In this document: piece by piece, positions 9,270 through 17,101 of the stretch
How the letters are laid out: each line of letters opens with the position of its first letter
Numbering within the stretch: the first letter of the stretch is position 1
Source of the DNA: Bacteroidota bacterium
Lineage (GTDB): Bacteria > Bacteroidota > Bacteroidia > Bacteroidales > Porphyromonadaceae
NCBI GenBank assembly: GCA_023396255.1
Contig: JAEWWU010000013.1
Coordinates: forward strand, 186,001-250,000
DNA: 64,000 bases
Reading direction: 5' to 3'
Made by a program: the position numbers and the translations under genes
Notes under the pieces: model-generated
Seen by the model: the letters and a program-made list of their open reading frames with translations, nothing else
What the model was told of the DNA's origin: nothing
Database searches by the model: none

Positions 9270-10390
9270 ATAATTTTTTGCGTGTGTCCTTGTTTAGAAT
9301 ATTCTTTTCAACCCTCTTTCTTTTGTTCTTTTTCCCCTCTTGTCAAGGACAGAAAGCAGAGCAAGGCAGAGAATCCGTAGGTGGAGACACCGTTCGCCTT
9401 CTCTTTACCGGAGACATAATGTTTCACTTACCTCAAGTTGAGGCGGCTCGTATTAGAGGCAATCGGTTCGATTTCGATGCCCCTTTTGATGCACTGAAAC
9501 CTTTGTTGCAAGAAGCCGATTTGGTCATCGGCAATTTGGAAACTACTCTGCATCCCTCTTTGTTTCGTGGCTATCCCTGTTTCAGTACTCCCGACACTGT
9601 TGCCTATACCCTCAAGCGGGTCGGTTTCGATGTGCTGACCACTGCCAATAATCACGTAGCCGATCGTAGGGAAGATGGCATCAAACGTACCTTGGCACAA
9701 CTCAATAAAGTAGGGATGCTCACGACGGGTTCTTTCCTCAATAGGGAAGATAGGGCTCAACGTGCTCCGTTGTTGGTTCATTGTAAGGGGATAGACATTG
9801 CTTTCTTGGCTTATACTTACGGAACCAACGGAATTTCGGTTCGCCCGCCTTTTGAAGTGGCTTTGTTGGATTCCGTGCAGATTAGAAAAGAGATTGCTGC
9901 AGCTCGCCACAAAGGAGCAGAGGTGGTGATTGTTTTGCCCCATTGGGGGCAAGAGTATCAGCGAGTGCCCAACCGAGAGCAGCGTTTATGGGCAGAGCGA
10001 TTTCGTCGTTGGGGGGCAGATGCCGTGGTAGGCTCTCACCCTCACGTTACACAACCGTTGGTCGTAGATACTTTACACAATTTAGATCGAAGCCTCTCTC
10101 TTTTTCCTGTGTTTTATTCATTGGGCAATTTGATCAGTAATCAGTATCAACCCTATACACAGTACGGGGCATTGGCGCATATCGTATTGGTTAAAGATGC
10201 CGCGGGGGTACGTTTGGTGCATTGTGCCCAAGAAGATACCTTCTGTTTTAGAAAAGCCAAGCGAGCCAATAGATACTTGGTGATTCCCCTTTCTTGTGAA
10301 AAACAGTGGCTCAAAGATCTCAATCCCACCGAGCGTTATAGGTTGCCCCTGTTACCGATTCTGCTCAAGATAATTGAGTATAGAGAATAG
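9248..10390 (+). CDS. CapA-family metallophosphatase-like lipoprotein
   Basis: Protein of the CapA / PGA_cap family (calcineurin-like metallophosphoesterase fold, named from poly-gamma-glutamate capsule proteins), about 370-380 residues. Recognisable motifs are FTGDIMFH, GNLETTLHP, TTANNHVAD, LPHWGQEY and GSHPHVTQ, the usual metal-site pattern. A hydrophobic N-terminus ends in LFFFPSCQG, a likely lipobox, so the product is probably an outer-membrane-facing lipoprotein. No ATG precedes the signal peptide: the candidates are TTG 9248 (overlapping the mfd end by 22 bases), TTG 9278 and GTG 9284; the start is therefore uncertain. A capsule role is not shown by the context. It is probably cotranscribed with mfd. 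Confidence 0.8.
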   Translation: MERNWRINNFLRVSLFRIFFSTLFLLFFFPSCQGQKAEQGRESVGGDTVRLLFTGDIMFHLPQVEAARIRGNRFDFDAPFDALKPLLQEADLVIGNLETTLHPSLFRGYPCFSTPDTVAYTLKRVGFDVLTTANNHVADRREDGIKRTLAQLNKVGMLTTGSFLNREDRAQRAPLLVHCKGIDIAFLAYTYGTNGISVRPPFEVALLDSVQIRKEIAAARHKGAEVVIVLPHWGQEYQRVPNREQRLWAERFRRWGADAVVGSHPHVTQPLVVDTLHNLDRSLSLFPVFYSLGNLISNQYQPYTQYGALAHIVLVKDAAGVRLVHCAQEDTFCFRKAKRANRYLVIPLSCEKQWLKDLNPTERYRLPLLPILLKIIEYRE

Positions 10391-10827
10391 GCTTGAGGGG
10401 CAATAGGTCGATTTTCTCCGAAGATTTAGTGGACGTCGATTTGTTTGGATAAAAAAATCATTTGCAGGGAATTATTGGATTTTTTTATCGGATAAATTCA
10501 AAATTAGTTCCCTAAAAATAGCTTGTTTTTAGGGAACTAATTGGACATTTTGAGGGACCAAATTTCTCCTTATGATGGGGAGGTTTTTGGAAGGTAAAAT
10601 AGTGTGAGATAGGAGGAAAATTGATAGTTGAAGATGAAAAATTAAAGGATAACAATTTGAAAACATAAGTTGTTTGATATTCAAAAATGGCAACAAGTAT
10701 AAAAAACTGTATAAAATGATTTGAGTTAGTGCTTTTTTCTCAATTTATGGAATAAAAGAATACTGTATGTCAAAAAATAGCACTACATTGCACTCGGAAA
10801 TAATAAGTGCGGTAGGTTGGAGAGATT
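10391..10827. other. AT-rich intergenic region with no gene seen
   Basis: This stretch after the CapA-like gene contains dispersed repeat copy A (listed separately) and otherwise AT-rich sequence without a plausible reading frame. No convincing -33/-7 promoter pair was found for the downstream LRR gene; TACATTGC at 10784-10791 is a weak -7 candidate. Confidence 0.5.
10430..10570. repeat. Dispersed intergenic repeat, copy A
   Basis: Member of a five-copy family (see also 20743, 32761, 41355, 50545). Box 1 AGGGAATTA lies at 10466-10474, box 2 AATTAGTTCCCT at 10502-10513 and box 3 AGGGAACTAATT at 10531-10542. Boxes 2 and 3 with flanking A5/T5 form a perfect 17-bp stem (10502-10518 with 10526-10542) around a 7-base loop. 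Box 2 could instead pair with box 1. A GGAC leader word upstream (10431-10434) recurs in copies B, D and E. Confidence 0.8.
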
Positions 10828-10866
10828 GAACCCGGCTCCGGTGCCGCTGCTGTACACAGTGGGTTC
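10828..10866 (+). ncRNA. Predicted three-way-junction RNA element before the LRR gene
   Basis: GAACCC (10828-10833) pairs with GGGTTC (10861-10866), enclosing two small hairpins: GGC/GCC at 10834-10836 and 10843-10845, and CTG/CAG at 10850-10852 and 10857-10859. The element is GC-rich within very AT-rich surroundings and ends 35 bases before the start codon at 10902. It does not match a riboswitch consensus I recognise. It may be a 5' UTR regulatory structure; that is inference. Confidence 0.35.
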
Positions 10867-10901
10867 GTGGTAAAAATAGGTTTTTTTATATTCTTCATTT
10901 C

Positions 10902-11831
10902 ATGAAAAAAAATTTTGTTTTAGCTAACAAGGTGAGTGCTACGAGAGCTCTCCTTTTGGGGTTGGTGCTTAGCTTTGGCCTTTCTTTGGGAACAACAAAG
11001 GCACAAGATCCAAGTCGTCCATACCGCAACATTGTAACTTTTACAACCGAGAAAGAAATTGGTGACACCTTTGAGGTGGGAGGAGACTTCGGCATTTTGG
11101 GTATGGAGTTGAACGTTATTGGAGCAGAGAGGGTAGCAGAGGATACCACTTCTTTTCTTCCTAGCTATAACTACAAGGTTACTGCGAAAGAGATCACTTT
11201 TGACGGAGATTTCTCCGAATTTGTTTGCAGAAATGCTCTTATCTCGAGTATGGATTTGAGTCAAGCTCCCACCTTGGCATCATTGGAACTTGATCGCAAC
11301 CTATTGACAGAGCTTGATGTAACTGAGTGCAAGAAGCTCTACAGTCTTTTGTGTTATGAAAACAATATAAAAGGGGAGGCTATGACGAATTTGATGAAAT
11401 CTCTTCCTCCTGCAACTCCCGGTTTGGAAGATGCGTATAAATCAATTATCGTTGTTTTCAACTCTCGTGGAGATCGTTTCGAAAATAATGTATGTCATGA
11501 CACTGATGTTCAAATTGCTTTGGATAAAAAATGGAAGGTGTACGACTCTAATGGGTCTTTTGTCCCCTCGGGATGGACACCTTATGCGGGAGTAACAACG
11601 GGAATAAGTGCTATTGCTCTCAAGCCTATCGAGTTTTCGCAAGAGCCGGGTCGCTTAACTGTTACTCTTGAAAACCCCGGGTTTGTTGTGCTCTTCAACG
11701 TAAAAGGAGAAATATGTGCTAGAGTTCAGTCCGATGCTAATGGTATCGCTGTTTTCAATACGCAGAACCTACCACAGGGCACTTATATGTTGCGCGCCAA
11801 GGGACAAAGTCAAAAAGTGCTTGTTCGTTGA
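10902..11831 (+). CDS. Secreted leucine-rich-repeat protein with T9SS-type C-terminus
   Basis: 309 residues. A long signal peptide (residues 1-35, ending GTTKAQD) leads into a region with a few LRR-like segments (ISSMDLSQAPTLASLELD, LLTELDVTECKKL near residues 114-148). Next comes a cap module ending in WKVYDSNG, which recurs in the two large LRR proteins at 44849 and 47419. The last ~75 residues (from about 240, ending GTYMLRAKGQSQKVLVR) resemble a type A C-terminal sorting domain that sends proteins through the type IX secretion system to the surface. Function unknown; probably surface-exposed. First of five consecutive secreted-protein genes; 44 bases separate it from the next. Confidence 0.75.
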   Translation: MKKNFVLANKVSATRALLLGLVLSFGLSLGTTKAQDPSRPYRNIVTFTTEKEIGDTFEVGGDFGILGMELNVIGAERVAEDTTSFLPSYNYKVTAKEITFDGDFSEFVCRNALISSMDLSQAPTLASLELDRNLLTELDVTECKKLYSLLCYENNIKGEAMTNLMKSLPPATPGLEDAYKSIIVVFNSRGDRFENNVCHDTDVQIALDKKWKVYDSNGSFVPSGWTPYAGVTTGISAIALKPIEFSQEPGRLTVTLENPGFVVLFNVKGEICARVQSDANGIAVFNTQNLPQGTYMLRAKGQSQKVLVR

Positions 11832-11875
11832 TGATTTGAATAAATGTTTAACCACTCAAATAACTACAAAAGAAA

Positions 11876-13006
11876 ATGAAAAAAATGAGACTCATTTTGA
11901 GCTTGGCTGCTTTGCTCGCTCCAATTGCTCTTTTTGCACAAGAACCGCTTACTGTTAAGGTTGATAAAGCTGGAGAATTGAGTAAACAAATTAAAGAAGA
12001 ACAAGTTGCTACTGTTACTTCTCTCAAGGTTACAGGACAAGTAAACCACGAAGATTTCCGCTTTATCAACAAGAATATGAAGGCTTTGACTGCCCTTGAT
12101 TTGGGCGAAGTTACTATTGCCGAATTGAAAAAAGATTCAACAAAGACTTATCCTGCTGATGTTATCTTTGATTACGCTTTTGAAAGTAATAAGACCATTA
12201 CCAAGATAACTTTCCCAAAAACTTTGAAAAAGATTGGTGCTAATGCTTTCAAATCTAATGTCCTCGAAGAATTGATTTTCCCGGAAGGTTTGGACGAAAT
12301 TGGCGTTTATGCTTTCTCTTTCAACAAACAGTTGACTAAAGTTACTTTCCCCGCTTCTTGCAAAACTTTGGGGAACTTCTCATTCAATGGTTGTGAAAAG
12401 TTGGCTTCCATAACATTTGCCGATGGTTTGGTTGCTGTTGGTGATTATGCTTTCCGCAACTGTAAGGTTTTGGCTGATGTTACTTTGCCCAAGACTTTGG
12501 AAAAGATTGGTTCTAAGGCTTTTTCCGGTTGTGCAGCTTTCACTACCTTAGATTTACCCGAATCTGTTAAGTCTATTGGTGAAGCAATTATCGCAGAAAA
12601 CACCAACCAGAAGACTCTTGTTTGCCGCTCGGCCACACCGGCTGAGGCTCAAACCAAAGCTTTTGACGAAACAATCTATGCAAATGTTGAGCTCCGCATT
12701 CCCGAAGCTGCTTATGACAACTATATGGATCATCCCGTTTGGTCTATGTTCAAGAGGATTTGCGACCTCAATGGCAAGCCCCTTGCTGTGAACGAAGTGA
12801 TCGCTGCTGATGATTGTGGCGTAGTCGCCGGAGAAGGTTGTCTTCAAGTGGTTGCTGCGGCTCCCGCAACTGTAGCTGTTTATGACCTCAACGGAGCTTG
12901 TGTTGTGGCTGAGAAAGTAGTTGCAGCAGGAGAAACCATTCCCGTTTTTGCAGGTGCTTACGTAGTGGTTGCCAATGGCAAAGCTTCTAAGGTGCTTGTA
13001 AAATAA
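11876..13006 (+). CDS. BspA-like (LRR_5) surface protein with T9SS-type C-terminus
   Basis: 376 residues. Signal peptide 1-21 (MKKMRLILSLAALLAPIALF). Residues about 95-235 contain tandem ~23-residue LRR_5 units of the form ITFPKTLKKIGANAFKSN, VTFPASCKTLGNFSFNGC and VTLPKTLEKIGSKAFSGC, the repeat of BspA-family adhesins. Residues from about 300 form a beta-rich C-terminal domain ending GKASKVLVK, consistent with T9SS sorting. Related BspA proteins bind host matrix or other bacteria; here that is inferred from family only. A terminator follows at 13020. Confidence 0.82.
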   Translation: MKKMRLILSLAALLAPIALFAQEPLTVKVDKAGELSKQIKEEQVATVTSLKVTGQVNHEDFRFINKNMKALTALDLGEVTIAELKKDSTKTYPADVIFDYAFESNKTITKITFPKTLKKIGANAFKSNVLEELIFPEGLDEIGVYAFSFNKQLTKVTFPASCKTLGNFSFNGCEKLASITFADGLVAVGDYAFRNCKVLADVTLPKTLEKIGSKAFSGCAAFTTLDLPESVKSIGEAIIAENTNQKTLVCRSATPAEAQTKAFDETIYANVELRIPEAAYDNYMDHPVWSMFKRICDLNGKPLAVNEVIAADDCGVVAGEGCLQVVAAAPATVAVYDLNGACVVAEKVVAAGETIPVFAGAYVVVANGKASKVLVK

Positions 13007-13019
13007 TATCCTATGTGGT

Positions 13020-13076
13020 AAAACAACCGATGAAGAGAAAAGCCCGGAGGGGATTCCCTTTTTCGGTTGTTTTTTC
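13020..13076 (+). terminator. Terminator after the BspA-like gene
   Basis: AAACAACCGA at 13021-13030 is complementary to TCGGTTGTTT at 13063-13072, a 10-bp stem, followed by further T residues. It starts 14 bases past the stop codon. Confidence 0.8.
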
Positions 13077-13116
13077 TGCTTGATGTAAACGAAACCCAAT
13101 TGAAAAATAAGTGTAT

Positions 13117-14988
13117 ATGAAAAAGTATGTTTGGCTCTTGCTCTTGGTGCTTCTGGGTGGTGTTGCTGCCTTTGCTCAAGATATGGGGAAACTCTACATG
13201 GGGCATTGCAACTTCTATGCTCCCGGAACTCCCGGGGTTGGCAAGCAGACCGGTTATTATGGGGCCAATGTAGGCAAAGACTATATTACGGTGATGGCTA
13301 ATTTTGCTCCTTCTGCCCTTAAACCTTACGTGGGATACAAGGTTGTGGGAGTTCGTGTGGGAGTTGCCGGAGATATAATGGATGCTTGGGGCGTGTTGCA
13401 CGATGGTCCTTTGGGAAAAGAGGTTTATCAAGAAAAGACCTCTCTTTTCAAAGGATGGAACGATGTAATGTTCAAAACTCCTTATAAAATAGAGGCGCAA
13501 AAGCATATTGCTTTTGGATATAAATACCAACCGGAACAGTTGCCCGATGTAAACGCTTTGGTAATTGACGCTGATGCAAACTTTGATGCTCCTACAGATG
13601 CTTGCTATTTGCTTCGTAGTGGAAGCCAGGCTAATTCTTATACCAAGGATCTAGGGGCTTTGCGCATTTTCCTCATTATAGAGGCTCCGACTGCCCAATA
13701 TGGCAACTTGGCTTCGTTGTCCAACCTTGCCGTTAAACCGGCTTTGGATAAGAACGGCAATGTTGTGGTAGAGTATCACGTAGAAAATAGAGGGATCAAG
13801 AATATTGATAAGTTTGAGGTTATCTATAATGTAAATGGAAGCAATGTTGGTACACAAGAGTACACATTCTCGGATTTTACTCCTGTCTCATTCCGCAAAG
13901 TGCGCAGCCAGGGTATTCCTGCCAAGAATGGTGACAAGCTCGTTGTTATGGTGCGCAAAGTAAATGGCGAAAGAATGACTAATCCCGGTAAAGTCGAAGG
14001 CGTGGTTCAAGGAACGGCTCCCAGCTTCTACGAGCGTAAGGTGCTTTTGGAACATTTCACTACCGAGGAGTGTGCTTCTTGTCCCAGTGCTCACGAGTTG
14101 ATGGAATCTGTGCTGAAGAAACCCGAGTATCGTGATCGTGTTATTTGGACCTCTCACCACGTTGCATATAAAACTGATAAGTTCACTTTACCGGAAAGCA
14201 ATAAAATGCTCTTCTTCTTCGATACGGAAAATGGTGCTTCGGCCCCTTCTATAATGGTAGATCGTATGCCTTCGGCTTTCGTAACAGATTACCCCAATCC
14301 CGCGCACCCGGTTTTCCCTACTTCTCAGCCTGGGTTGTTTGAGAATTGTATCATTGAGGGACTGGATCGCCCTGCTTCGGCTTCTGTAAATATTGCTGAG
14401 CAATATACGCCTGCCACCAGAACAATTGATGTAGAAGTTTCCGGTGAGGTACGTGAGATTGCTTCCGATGAGGTTTACCTTTCTCTTTGGCTTATGGAAG
14501 ACAACATCTACTCTCGCGACCAAAACGGAACAGGATTAGCTCCCGACGGGGGTAAGAATCCTACCTACCAAAGTAACATCATACGTAAGTTTATTACCAA
14601 GGTAGAGGGGGAGAAGATGACTGTGGTTGATGGTAAATATTCTTACAAAACCAAAGTGGTTTTGCCTGAAACACAAGTGGGCTTCAACTCTCGCTTGGTA
14701 GCATTTGTCAGCAAAGGTTTGTCTTCAGATCCGCTTGCTGCGGGGGTTTATAATGCCAATGAAACTCGTATCAAGGCATTTGAATCGGCCGAAATGCCAC
14801 AAGAAGCTGCTGCTCCCGTAGTTTATGCACAAGATGGTCGCTTGGTTGCTTCCGATGCTTCTGCGGTTATCAACAAAGTGTACACCATTGGTGGGGCATT
14901 GGTTGCTAATGAAAACTTAGCCCCCGGTATGTATGTGGCTGTTGTGGTTACCTCTACGGGAACATACACAGTTAAGATTGTTCTTTGA
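13117..14988 (+). CDS. Omp28-related outer membrane / secreted protein with T9SS-type C-terminus
   Basis: 623 residues from the ATG at 13117; an in-frame GTG at 13111 would add two. Signal peptide 1-20 (cleavage near AFAQD). The central region (about 305-480) begins VLLEHFTTEECASCPSA with a CASC pair at C319 and C322, the hallmark of the Omp28-related / thioredoxin-fold family known from Porphyromonas outer membranes. The N-terminal 300 residues look like beta-sandwich adhesin modules. The final ~70 residues end in GMYVAVVVTSTGTYTVKIVL, consistent with a T9SS sorting domain. It is flanked by strong terminators at 13020 and 15027, so it is probably transcribed alone. Confidence 0.78.
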   Translation: MKKYVWLLLLVLLGGVAAFAQDMGKLYMGHCNFYAPGTPGVGKQTGYYGANVGKDYITVMANFAPSALKPYVGYKVVGVRVGVAGDIMDAWGVLHDGPLGKEVYQEKTSLFKGWNDVMFKTPYKIEAQKHIAFGYKYQPEQLPDVNALVIDADANFDAPTDACYLLRSGSQANSYTKDLGALRIFLIIEAPTAQYGNLASLSNLAVKPALDKNGNVVVEYHVENRGIKNIDKFEVIYNVNGSNVGTQEYTFSDFTPVSFRKVRSQGIPAKNGDKLVVMVRKVNGERMTNPGKVEGVVQGTAPSFYERKVLLEHFTTEECASCPSAHELMESVLKKPEYRDRVIWTSHHVAYKTDKFTLPESNKMLFFFDTENGASAPSIMVDRMPSAFVTDYPNPAHPVFPTSQPGLFENCIIEGLDRPASASVNIAEQYTPATRTIDVEVSGEVREIASDEVYLSLWLMEDNIYSRDQNGTGLAPDGGKNPTYQSNIIRKFITKVEGEKMTVVDGKYSYKTKVVLPETQVGFNSRLVAFVSKGLSSDPLAAGVYNANETRIKAFESAEMPQEAAAPVVYAQDGRLVASDASAVINKVYTIGGALVANENLAPGMYVAVVVTSTGTYTVKIVL

Positions 14989-15026
14989 TATTGTTATGTT
15001 TGCGTGCATTTCTTGCACCATTCCTG

Positions 15027-15069
15027 AAAAGGAGAGAGGAGACTCATTGGAGTTTCCCCTCCCCTTTTT
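15027..15069 (+). terminator. Strong terminator after the Omp28-like gene
   Basis: An 18-base arm starting AAAAGGAGAG at 15027 pairs with the arm ending CCCCTTTT at 15068 with only two mismatches, and the 3' arm runs into a T tract. Confidence 0.85.
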
Positions 15070-15171
15070 GCTCTGTCTGTGAGTAAAAGGCGCAAATTGG
15101 ATAGAAATAAATAGGTTTTATTGGGTAGGAACTTTCCTATCTTCCTGCCCGGATTGAAAATGATGATCGAA

Positions 15172-17010
15172 ATGAAATTTGGAAAACTACTATTATCAAC
15201 AGTGGCGTTAGCTTTGGCTGTGCCGGCTCTTTTCGGGCAAACAGCCGAAAAGGTACGTCTGAAGAATTATGATATGGCTGTTCCTTTCGCGTCCACCGAG
15301 GGTTTACGCCTTGCCGAGGGAGAATTGCCTATCAAAGAATATGATTTGGTATTGAAAGATATCAAAGGAAAGGAATACAACCTAAAAGAATTGCTCCAAT
15401 CTGGAAAGAAGGTTTTTATAGACTTTTCTGCTGTTTGGTGTGGTCCTTGTTGGATGTTGCATCAATATGGCACTTTGTCTGAGCTGCACAAAATGTATGG
15501 GGATAGCGAAACAGGCAACAAGGAAATGGTTGTTTTGTGGGTTGAAGCCGAAGGGGCAGAGAAAGCCGTGATCTCACAAAAAGGAGTGGGAGGTAATACC
15601 CAAGGAGACTGGACGGAAGAAGGTAAATGGCCCGTTCCCATTGTGAGCGACAAATTTTTGGCTAAGCGTTTGGGAATTATTCTCAAAGCAGTGCCGAGTT
15701 GCTATGTCCTTTTGCCTGGCGGTTCCTATGTGGAAATTCCACAAGAAGAGTATCTGTTGGGTTATGACAGAAATAAGAGCATAGCAGAAAATGCCAAGAG
15801 TGGGAAGAGTAAGCAGGCAGCTGAGGCCATTTACAATAGGGTGAAGAATATGGGCCTCAAAAAAGGCGATAAACCTGTGGTTGCCTCTGTCGATATCCCT
15901 TCAATAGTAGAGGGACGTACAGTTCAATTTAAGGCTCCTAAGGCTTTATCTATGCACGGTTTCGTTCGGTTTAATTGGACTTTTGAGGGCGGTACTCCGG
16001 AAAAGTTTGAACAGAGTAGTGTAACAGAGTTGCCTTCTGTGGTTTGGAATGCCCCCGGAAAACGAAAAATAACGATCACTCCTATTGACCAAAGCGGTAG
16101 TGGTGCGCCTTATGTTGTGGAAGTTGATGTAATTGCGAAAACCTTCATAGATAAGTTCCCTTATGAGTATGGTTTTGAAAGTGACGCGATTGATCCCCAA
16201 TGGGCTATTGTCGATCAAGACGGTGACGGTCATTCTTGGACAACTCTTCAGGCTCATTTCAAGTGGGTTAAATTTTGGAATCCAGAATTTGCGAAGTCTA
16301 TTGCTTTCCGTGGAGAGAATTCGGCTGTTTCTTGGAAAGTATTCCCGATTGATATAGATCCGGAGGAGGGACAAATACAAGGAGCAGAGTGTTTGGGTGA
16401 TAATAGTTTGATTTCTCCGGGAATTAAAATTCCTGCCGATGCTGTTAAGCCCACTGCTTATTTCTTTGCTTGCGACTATTTGGGTATTCCGGAACCAGAT
16501 AAGGGTAAAGGGGAAAAAGTGCAGGAACGTCAGGCTTTTTCCGTTAAACTTTCTACACAAGGACAAGCGAAAGAAACTTTTACTACAGTTCTCGTGAATA
16601 AAGGGATGATACAAGGACATTATACGCCCATCTCTATAGACCTTTCTGCCTATAAGGGGCAAACTGTTTATCTTGAAATCCATCACGAAGCAAACTACCC
16701 GGAAGCTCTTGCTTTACAAGTAGACTGCTTTGGTGTGGTATTGGATGGAAATGTACCTAATTATCTTTCTACTGATAGGGTTGCTCCCGTATTGCCATTG
16801 GAATGCCTCGTTGGAGAGGGACAATTGAGTCTTTCGGCTCAAGGATTGCAAGAGGCTGCTTTGATCAATGCAGCCGGTGTACAGGTGGCTCACGCTAAAG
16901 GTGCCGATCAATTGACAATGGATACCGTTCATTTGCCTGCCGGAACTTATGTGGTAATAGCCACCGGGGCAGACAAGTCTCTTGCTTTGCGCAAGGTTAT
17001 TATCCCTTGA
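15172..17010 (+). CDS. Secreted thioredoxin-fold protein with adhesin-like domain and T9SS-type C-terminus
   Basis: 612 residues from the ATG at 15172, which gives a clean signal peptide (MKFGKLLLSTVALALAVPALFG); in-frame ATGs at 15160 and 15163 are alternatives. Residues about 55-190 are a TlpA/thioredoxin-like domain with active-site WCGPC (C90, C93). A PKD-like beta domain follows (about 230-330). Next is a cleaved-adhesin / choice-of-anchor-J-like domain starting near YEYGFESD, with DQDGDGHSW and later IHHEANYPEAL. The C-terminal ~75 residues (ending LALRKVIIP) resemble a T9SS sorting domain. A redox role at the cell surface is inferred from the CxxC motif. It ends with a perfect 12-bp hairpin at 17018. 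Confidence 0.78.
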   Translation: MKFGKLLLSTVALALAVPALFGQTAEKVRLKNYDMAVPFASTEGLRLAEGELPIKEYDLVLKDIKGKEYNLKELLQSGKKVFIDFSAVWCGPCWMLHQYGTLSELHKMYGDSETGNKEMVVLWVEAEGAEKAVISQKGVGGNTQGDWTEEGKWPVPIVSDKFLAKRLGIILKAVPSCYVLLPGGSYVEIPQEEYLLGYDRNKSIAENAKSGKSKQAAEAIYNRVKNMGLKKGDKPVVASVDIPSIVEGRTVQFKAPKALSMHGFVRFNWTFEGGTPEKFEQSSVTELPSVVWNAPGKRKITITPIDQSGSGAPYVVEVDVIAKTFIDKFPYEYGFESDAIDPQWAIVDQDGDGHSWTTLQAHFKWVKFWNPEFAKSIAFRGENSAVSWKVFPIDIDPEEGQIQGAECLGDNSLISPGIKIPADAVKPTAYFFACDYLGIPEPDKGKGEKVQERQAFSVKLSTQGQAKETFTTVLVNKGMIQGHYTPISIDLSAYKGQTVYLEIHHEANYPEALALQVDCFGVVLDGNVPNYLSTDRVAPVLPLECLVGEGQLSLSAQGLQEAALINAAGVQVAHAKGADQLTMDTVHLPAGTYVVIATGADKSLALRKVIIP

Positions 17011-17017
17011 TGTGAAG

Positions 17018-17059
17018 AGTTCGGGTTCTTGAACAAAGATTTGCCCGAGAACCCGAACT
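17018..17059 (+). terminator. Perfect 12-bp hairpin terminator
   Basis: AGTTCGGGTTCT at 17018-17029 is the exact reverse complement of AGAACCCGAACT at 17048-17059, with an 18-base loop. The T tract after it is weak and interrupted, so termination efficiency is uncertain. Confidence 0.65.
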
Positions 17060-17101
17060 AATTGTTTCTGATTTTACTAATCTATAAATATTAATAAGTT
17101 T

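Noticed and set aside
10828..10866. tRNA or known riboswitch
   Set aside because: Too short for a tRNA, lacks an anticodon arm and T-loop, and matches no riboswitch core I know.
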